Below are positions 59,664-64,000 of a stretch of DNA of 64,000 bases, one piece after another. The stretch is from Streptomyces sp. NBC_01451. GTDB taxonomy: Bacteria > Actinomycetota > Actinomycetes > Streptomycetales > Streptomycetaceae. Below the pieces are notes generated by a model. It was not told the DNA's origin. It made no database searches and saw nothing but the letters and a program-made list of their open reading frames with translations. Each line of letters begins with the position of its first letter. Within the stretch, counting starts at the first letter, position 1. A program made the position numbers and the translations under genes. The DNA is taken from positions 434,001-498,000 of the forward strand of contig NZ_CP109479.1 in NCBI RefSeq assembly GCF_036227485.1, written 5' to 3'.

Positions 59664-60284
59664 ATGGCAAGGTACTTCGACGTCCATCCCGACAACCCGC
59701 AGCCCCGCACGATCAGCCAGGTCGCCGACAGCATCCGCTCCGGCGCGCTGATCGCGTACCCGACGGACTCCTGCTTCGCGCTGGGGTGCCAGCTCGGCAG
59801 CCGTGACGGCATCGACCGCATCCGGTCGATCCGGCAGCTCGACGACCGTCACCACTTCACCCTCGTGTGCCAGAACTTCGCGCAGCTCGGCCAGTTCGTA
59901 CAGGTCGACAACGACGTGTTCCGGGCCGTGAAGGCGTCCACGCCGGGCAGCTACACGTTCATTCTCCCGGCGACGCGCGAGGTGCCGCGCAAGCTGCTGC
60001 ATCCGAAGAAGAAGACCGTCGGCGTGCGCATCCCCGACCACACGGTCGTGCAGGCCCTGCTGGCCGAACTGGGCGAGCCCCTGCTGTCCAGCACCCTGCT
60101 GCTCCCCGACGAGAAGGAGCCGCTGACGCAGGGCTGGGAGATCAAGGAGCGGCTCGACCACGTCGTGGACGCGGTCGTCGACTCCGGGGACTGCGGCACG
60201 GAGCCCACGACGGTCATCGACTTCTCCAGCGGCGAGGCCGAGATCGTGCGCCGGGGCGCGGGAGACACGTCACGGTTCGAGTGA
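59664..60284 (+). CDS. Sua5/YciO/YrdC-family protein
   Basis: The 206-aa product has the YrdC fold: ISQVADSIRSGALIAYPTDSCFALGC at about residues 16-41 (partly named), RIRSIRQLDDRHHFTLVCQNF and GSYTFILPATREVPRKLLHPKKKTVGVRIPDH-type sequence. This ordering (PTDSCFALGC, KKKTVGVR) fits the YciO subgroup. True TsaC/Sua5 enzymes make threonylcarbamoyl-AMP for tRNA t6A; YciO relatives have weaker or other activity. A CATAAG hexamer close to the ATG, with no ribosome site, suggests a leaderless message. Confidence 0.88.
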   Translation: MARYFDVHPDNPQPRTISQVADSIRSGALIAYPTDSCFALGCQLGSRDGIDRIRSIRQLDDRHHFTLVCQNFAQLGQFVQVDNDVFRAVKASTPGSYTFILPATREVPRKLLHPKKKTVGVRIPDHTVVQALLAELGEPLLSSTLLLPDEKEPLTQGWEIKERLDHVVDAVVDSGDCGTEPTTVIDFSSGEAEIVRRGAGDTSRFE

Positions 60285-60382
60285 GGGCCCCCGAACGCGG
60301 CCCGGCCCGACACCGGTGCGGGGTGCGCTCGGGGCGCGGGCTGTGCATGGTGGTAGGAGGTCCGGTCGAGCAAGGAGACGTC

Positions 60383-60595
60383 ATGCCGATCCAGCACTCC
60401 GATTCGTCCTCACCCTCGCCCGCCGACGACACCACGACCCCCGACGTCCTGCTGCACACCGGTGCGGAGCACGGCGCGTCGGCCGAGGATCTGGTGCTGG
60501 CGACGGGCCGTGACCTCACTCCGCGCAGCCTGGCGTGGGCGGAGCGCAAGCTGGCGGAGGAGGGTACCGCGGCTCTGGACAAGCTGCTGCCCTGA
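60383..60595 (+). CDS. small conserved-looking hydrophilic protein
   Basis: The 70-aa product (MPIQHSDSSSPSPADDTTTP) starts at the ATG at 60383 with an excellent AAGGAG upstream. The C-terminal half (SAEDLVLATGRDLTPRSLAWAERKLAEEGTAALDKLLP) is amphipathic helical; the N-terminal half is Ser/Pro/Asp-rich and disordered. I do not recognise a domain. The strong ribosome site and codon bias make it a real gene. Confidence 0.7.
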   Translation: MPIQHSDSSSPSPADDTTTPDVLLHTGAEHGASAEDLVLATGRDLTPRSLAWAERKLAEEGTAALDKLLP

Positions 60596-60649
60596 CGGCC
60601 GGCCGCGCCCACGGGAGGGAGCCGCGGAGCGACACGGCCCCGCCTGCCT

Positions 60650-62578
60650 TCAGCGCGCCTGCCGGCCGTGCCGCACGGTCAAGGGCTCGAAGGTGATCGT
60701 CGTTCGGGTGCCGTCCTCGGTCCACCGCACCTCGACCGCAGCGTCGGTCACCTCCACACCGGCGACGACCCGCTCGGGTACGACGGGTTCCGGGTCGGCC
60801 GTGAGGACTGCCAGGGCCACGTGCAGTGAGGTACCGGACGTCTCACCGGTCAGTCGGGGGACGAGGGCCCAGCGGGTGTAGGCGGTGCCCTGCGGGGCCC
60901 GTGCCTCCGCCGCGTCGGGCGTCCACCCGTACAGGCCGTGCAGTGCCGACGTCGCCTCCTCCTCGGGACCCGTCGCCCAGCCCGTGTGCGTGACGTGGGC
61001 GCCGGCCGGGGCTCCGATCACACGGTGGACGCGCAGTTCGTGGCGGCCTCGTACCACGGTGACGCTCTCCACCTTCAGCCCGGGCACCATGGGCGGCCCG
61101 GCGGTGAAGACGGGGCGGTGCCAGGAGGCTGCCCAGCCCCAGCCGTCCCCGTGGCCCGCGCCCAGCGGGTGGATACGGCGGCGCACACTGCCCCGGCCGT
61201 CCATCTCCACGGAGAGATGATTGTCGGCGATGTTGGCGAGGGCGGTCGGACCGGAGTGAGTCGAGTAGGCCTGGCGGCCGTAGTGCGGGTCGTCCTCGGC
61301 CGCCGTCTCGCCCTCGTGCGGGCGGACGTGGTCGCTGCCGTGGTTGTGCAGTCGTACGATCCCGTCCGCGCGGGTCGACTGCACCAGCAGCCCCGGTGCG
61401 GGCAGCGCGAGCACCCGGTCGCCCTCCTCGACGGGCGCGGGCTCCTCCCGGGCCGTCCACAGCGGGGCGTCGGCGGGGGCGAGCAGGGAGACGAAGGCCT
61501 TCGAGGCCCAGTACGGGGACGCCGGACCCGAATAGGTCTGCAAGGTGGCCTGGTGCGGGCCGTGCCAGCCGAGGGTCAGGAGGCCGTCCCCGGTCAGGGC
61601 GCCCCGGTCCAGGAAGTGGCGGAGGCTGCCGCTGATCAGACGGCGGCTCGTGCCCGGGGTGAGCGGGGTGTGGCCGGTGAGGGCGCCGAGGCCGACGGCT
61701 GCGGAGGCGGCGAAGCGGTACGACAGTGAGCGGCCGAAGTGGATCGGGGCGCCGTCTCCGCCGAACATCAGGGCGAAGCCGTCGAGGTGTTCGCGCAGAC
61801 GGGGGCCGTACAGGGCGGACAGTTCCCGGTCGTCGCCGAGGTGGGCGTCGAGGACCGGGTACAGGTGCAGGGCCCAGCCGTTGTAGTGGTCGAACGCCCG
61901 GCCGTCACCGTCCGCGTACCAGCCGTCGCCCCGGTACCAGGTCTCCATCAGCTCCAGCGCCCGCTCACGAGCCCTGGCCGTCTCCGCGTCGCCGCGCCCC
62001 ACGGACTCCAGGAAACCGGCGACGGTGTACGGGAAGAGGTACCAGTTGTTCGGCGCGGGCGAGTGCCGCAGCGAGCCGCGCAGCCAGTGCTCCGCCCGGT
62101 CCTGTACGGCGGAGTCGAGCCGTTTCCACAGCCAGGGTGCCGTCAGCCTGAGGCCGAGGGCCACGGAGGCCGACTCGACCATCGGCTGGCCCTGCACGTC
62201 GTGGTCGAGGATGAGCGGCCAGGACTCGGTGTCCGCGCGGCCGGGCGTGAGGGTGCCCGCCGTGAGGCCCTGGGCGTACCGGTCGAGCCAGCCGTGCGGG
62301 TCGTCTCCGCCCGCTCCCGCGACGCGGAAGGCGGCGGCGAGGAAGGTGCGGGCATAGCCTTCGAGGCCGTCGGAGCGCACACCCGAGCGCGACGGGGCGC
62401 CGGGCAGGTCGAGCAGGGCGCCACCGGGGGTGCTCCAGCGCCAGGCGGCAGCCAGCAACCCGTCCGCCACGGCCTCCCAGTGGGCACGGGTGTAGCCGGT
62501 GTACGGACTCGACTCGCGTTCCTCGGGCGGGAAGGGGAACGGGATGCCCCCACTGCTGATACGGGTCGTGCTGCTCAT
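60650..62578 (-). CDS. DUF2264-family protein, probable carbohydrate-active enzyme
   Basis: The 642-aa product resembles DUF2264 proteins: an N-terminal (alpha/alpha) toroid (YTRAHWEAVADGLLAAAWRW, SPAPNNWYLFPYTVAGFLESVG, WYADGDGRAFDHYNGWALHLYPVL) and a C-terminal beta domain. I recall this family being linked to glycoside hydrolases acting on uronic-acid-containing sugars, but cannot verify it here. There is no signal peptide, so it is cytoplasmic. The ATG at 62578 overlaps the stop codon of the dehydrogenase gene. The pair lies behind a LacI gene. Confidence 0.78.
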   Translation of the reverse strand: MSSTTRISSGGIPFPFPPEERESSPYTGYTRAHWEAVADGLLAAAWRWSTPGGALLDLPGAPSRSGVRSDGLEGYARTFLAAAFRVAGAGGDDPHGWLDRYAQGLTAGTLTPGRADTESWPLILDHDVQGQPMVESASVALGLRLTAPWLWKRLDSAVQDRAEHWLRGSLRHSPAPNNWYLFPYTVAGFLESVGRGDAETARARERALELMETWYRGDGWYADGDGRAFDHYNGWALHLYPVLDAHLGDDRELSALYGPRLREHLDGFALMFGGDGAPIHFGRSLSYRFAASAAVGLGALTGHTPLTPGTSRRLISGSLRHFLDRGALTGDGLLTLGWHGPHQATLQTYSGPASPYWASKAFVSLLAPADAPLWTAREEPAPVEEGDRVLALPAPGLLVQSTRADGIVRLHNHGSDHVRPHEGETAAEDDPHYGRQAYSTHSGPTALANIADNHLSVEMDGRGSVRRRIHPLGAGHGDGWGWAASWHRPVFTAGPPMVPGLKVESVTVVRGRHELRVHRVIGAPAGAHVTHTGWATGPEEEATSALHGLYGWTPDAAEARAPQGTAYTRWALVPRLTGETSGTSLHVALAVLTADPEPVVPERVVAGVEVTDAAVEVRWTEDGTRTTITFEPLTVRHGRQAR

Positions 62579-63606
62579 GCGAGGAAGGCCAGCCTTTCGC
62601 GTCGTACGGGATGGCGGAATCCCGCGCCTGATGCCCAGTTCTCCGTCTCGGCGACGGCGAGGTCGGCAAGGCGGCGCCACTCGTTGCCCTGGGAACCGGC
62701 GAGGTGGGGGGTCAGGAGGGCGTCCGGGCAGTTCCACAACGGGTGCCCAGGCGGCAGGACTTCGGGGTCGGTGACATCGAGGACGGCGCGGATGCGGCGC
62801 TCGCGGACCGCGTCGGTGAGGGCGTCCTGGTCGACGACGCCGCCCCGGGCGGTGTTGATGAACACGGCGCCGGGGCGCATGGCGTCGAGCAGGGTGCGGC
62901 TCACCAGGCCCTGGGTGGTGGGCAGCAGCGGAGTGTGCAGGCTGACCGTGTCGGAGCGGGCGAACAGGGCATCCAACTCGACGCGCTCCACGCCGAGTTC
63001 GGCTACGTCCGCGTCGGTGACGTACGGGTCGTACAGGAGGATGTCGAAGTCGTGGGGGCGAAGCAGTTCGATGACCCGGCGGCCGATCAGGGAGGCGGAG
63101 ACGATGCCCACGGTCCGGCGGTAGTTGCCGATCGCGTGGGAGGTGCGCAGCCAGTCGTCGCGGTTGCGGGTGGCGGCGTAGGCGTGGGCCCGTTCCAGGA
63201 CCTGTTTGCCGGTGAGCAGGATCATCGCGAGGGTGTACTCGGCGACCGGCAGGGCGTTGGCCGCGGCGGCGGACGACACCTCGATGCCGCGCTCCCAGCA
63301 GGCGTCGGTGACATGCGGCCGGACGCTGCCCGCCGTGTGCACGACCGCCCGCAGCCGGGGCGCCGCCGCGAGGACGCCGGCGTCCAGTACGGGGCAGCCC
63401 CAGCCGGTGACGAGGAGATCGACGTCGGCGAGGGTCTCGCGTGCGCGCTCGGTGCCGAAGTCGTCGAGGACCGGGAGCGGGGCGAGGTCACAGACGGCGG
63501 CGAGGGCCTCCAGTGAGGCGGGGCCGAGAACGGCGGTCGCGGCGTCCTCGGACATGGCGAGGGCGGCACGGGGTCGGAAGCCGGGGCCCGGCGAGGACAC
63601 GGTCAT
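62575..63606 (-). CDS. D-2-hydroxyacid dehydrogenase family protein with altered nucleotide-binding loop
   Basis: The 343-aa product has the D-2-hydroxyacid dehydrogenase layout, with catalytic Arg in FINTARGGVVDQDAL, Glu in DVTDPEVLPPGHPLW and His in LTPHLAGSQGNEW. The dinucleotide loop reads VGIVSASLIGRRV (166-178): two of the three GxGxxG glycines are Ser (170, 172), unlike canonical members. The ATG at 63606 follows AAGGAG at a long 12 bases. With the coupled DUF2264 protein it may oxidise or reduce a sugar acid. Confidence 0.86.
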   Translation of the reverse strand: MTVSSPGPGFRPRAALAMSEDAATAVLGPASLEALAAVCDLAPLPVLDDFGTERARETLADVDLLVTGWGCPVLDAGVLAAAPRLRAVVHTAGSVRPHVTDACWERGIEVSSAAAANALPVAEYTLAMILLTGKQVLERAHAYAATRNRDDWLRTSHAIGNYRRTVGIVSASLIGRRVIELLRPHDFDILLYDPYVTDADVAELGVERVELDALFARSDTVSLHTPLLPTTQGLVSRTLLDAMRPGAVFINTARGGVVDQDALTDAVRERRIRAVLDVTDPEVLPPGHPLWNCPDALLTPHLAGSQGNEWRRLADLAVAETENWASGAGFRHPVRRERLAFLA

Positions 63607-63654
63607 ACGGGGTCGGTTGCTCCTTGGTGGTCGGGAACTCCGGTGCACGAGCCG

Positions 63655-63795
63655 CTACTTGACGGGACCTGCGGTGGGACCGCCGGGCCGGAGGCGTCGC
63701 GGCTGGGCGCAGGCGAGGACGAGGGGAACGACCGCGAGCAACGATCCGTTTCGCGTGGCCGCCCTGACCGCCGGACGGGATCTGCGCTTCGTCAT
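63655..63795 (-). CDS. possible 46-aa peptide with signal-like segment
   Basis: A short frame begins MTKRRSRPAVRAATRNGSLL and continues with a hydrophobic stretch (LAVVPLVLACAQ) resembling a lipoprotein signal, then stops after 46 codons. AGGA precedes the ATG at 63795, and a promoter-like pair predicts transcription starting at about the same base. It may be the surviving start of a lost binding-protein gene, a leader peptide, or chance. The frame extends upstream to 63861, but those codons lack coding bias. Confidence 0.35.
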   Translation of the reverse strand: MTKRRSRPAVRAATRNGSLLAVVPLVLACAQPRRLRPGGPTAGPVK

Positions 63796-63801
63796 ACGGG
63801 A

Positions 63802-63830
63802 ATCCTGATCGGCACGGGCGAAACGGTCAA
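63802..63830 (-). promoter_or_regulatory. candidate promoter upstream of the hydroxyacid dehydrogenase block
   Basis: Read leftward, TTGACC (63830-63825) and CAGGAT (63807-63802) are exactly 17 bp apart. The predicted start is at about 63795. It lies between the LacI 3' end and the dehydrogenase/DUF2264 pair. Confidence 0.5.
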
Positions 63831-63865
63831 GAGAGCGATCAGAGGAAAACAAAGCGGTCATACGC

Positions 63866-64000
63866 TCACTCGGTACCGGGCACGGACACCGGGGAGATCA
63901 GCGCCCGCGTCGACCCGCGCACCTTCAGTTCCGGCAGCAGTTCGATCCGCCGCACCGGTCCCGCCCCGCTGCCGCGCGGATCCCGCAGCCGGTGCAGAAG
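63866..64000 (-). CDS. LacI-family regulator, C-terminal fragment (continues past the window)
   Basis: The last 44 codons of a leftward gene are visible, including RIELLPELKVRGSTRALIS, which matches the conserved end of LacI-family proteins (hxLPxELVVRGST). The beginning lies beyond the window edge. It is followed by the promoter and genes of the hydroxyacid dehydrogenase/DUF2264 block, which it probably regulates. Confidence 0.75.
   Translation of the reverse strand, partial: LLHRLRDPRGSGAGPVRRIELLPELKVRGSTRALISPVSVPGTE

Overview
The window is very GC-rich coding DNA with strong third-position GC. It has frequent GTG and TTG starts, four-base ATGA/GTGA overlaps inside operons, many LacI/ROK sugar regulators and several protein families known mainly from Streptomyces (DUF6479, DUF574 methyltransferase, DUF1996, DUF6745, STM4011-4015). 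It reads as a Streptomyces chromosome segment, probably an accessory, nutrient-scavenging part. No rRNA, tRNA, CRISPR array, IS element or prophage was seen. Everything is read from sequence alone; no searches were run.

Left part (1-29 kb). A light-response module comes first: LitS-like ECF sigma factor, LitR/CarH-like B12-type MerR regulator, photolyase. Five carbon-uptake blocks follow. (a) A GH36 alpha-galactosidase is divergent from a LacI regulator with twin operators; downstream lie an ABC importer and a secreted clan GH-A hydrolase with carbohydrate-binding modules. (b) A PfkB kinase is divergent from an FrcBCA-like importer plus LacI regulator, with twin operator-like repeats between them. 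(c) pcaF-pcaI-pcaJ-like genes of the beta-ketoadipate pathway are divergent from a LysR regulator. (d) A decayed HbpS/GlcG-like gene lies beside a ROK regulator. (e) A Tat-signal ABC sugar importer is followed by two Gfo/Idh/MocA dehydrogenases.

Middle (29-43 kb). An SsuABC/TauABC-type importer with two permeases is divergent from a PaaX-like regulator. Next is the most interesting region. A DUF6745 protein and a small His-rich partner are transcribed leftward; an STM4015-STM4014-STM4013-STM4012-STM4011 operon (leucine-rich repeat, ATP-grasp-like, sulfatase-like, two radical SAM enzymes) runs rightward. Both divergent promoters match the actinobacterial RecA-independent DNA-damage (PafBC) pattern TTGTCAGTG-N8-TAnnnT: perfect in the leftward -10, one base off in the rightward -10. 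This suggests a damage-inducible system of unknown chemistry.

Right part (43-64 kb). Here are an HD-domain protein, a DEAD-box helicase with a 14-bp leader hairpin, an aldo/keto reductase, a DUF2993 protein, two paralogous GAF-LuxR regulators around an NTF2-like protein, a 2OG-Fe(II) oxygenase missing its catalytic core, and a sortase-anchored DUF1996 protein. These are followed by a ferredoxin-NADP reductase behind an iron-box-like site, a DUF485/acetate-symporter pair, a methyltransferase, a YciO-type protein, and a hydroxyacid dehydrogenase/DUF2264 pair next to the 3' end of another LacI gene. Several strong hairpin terminators separate convergent genes.
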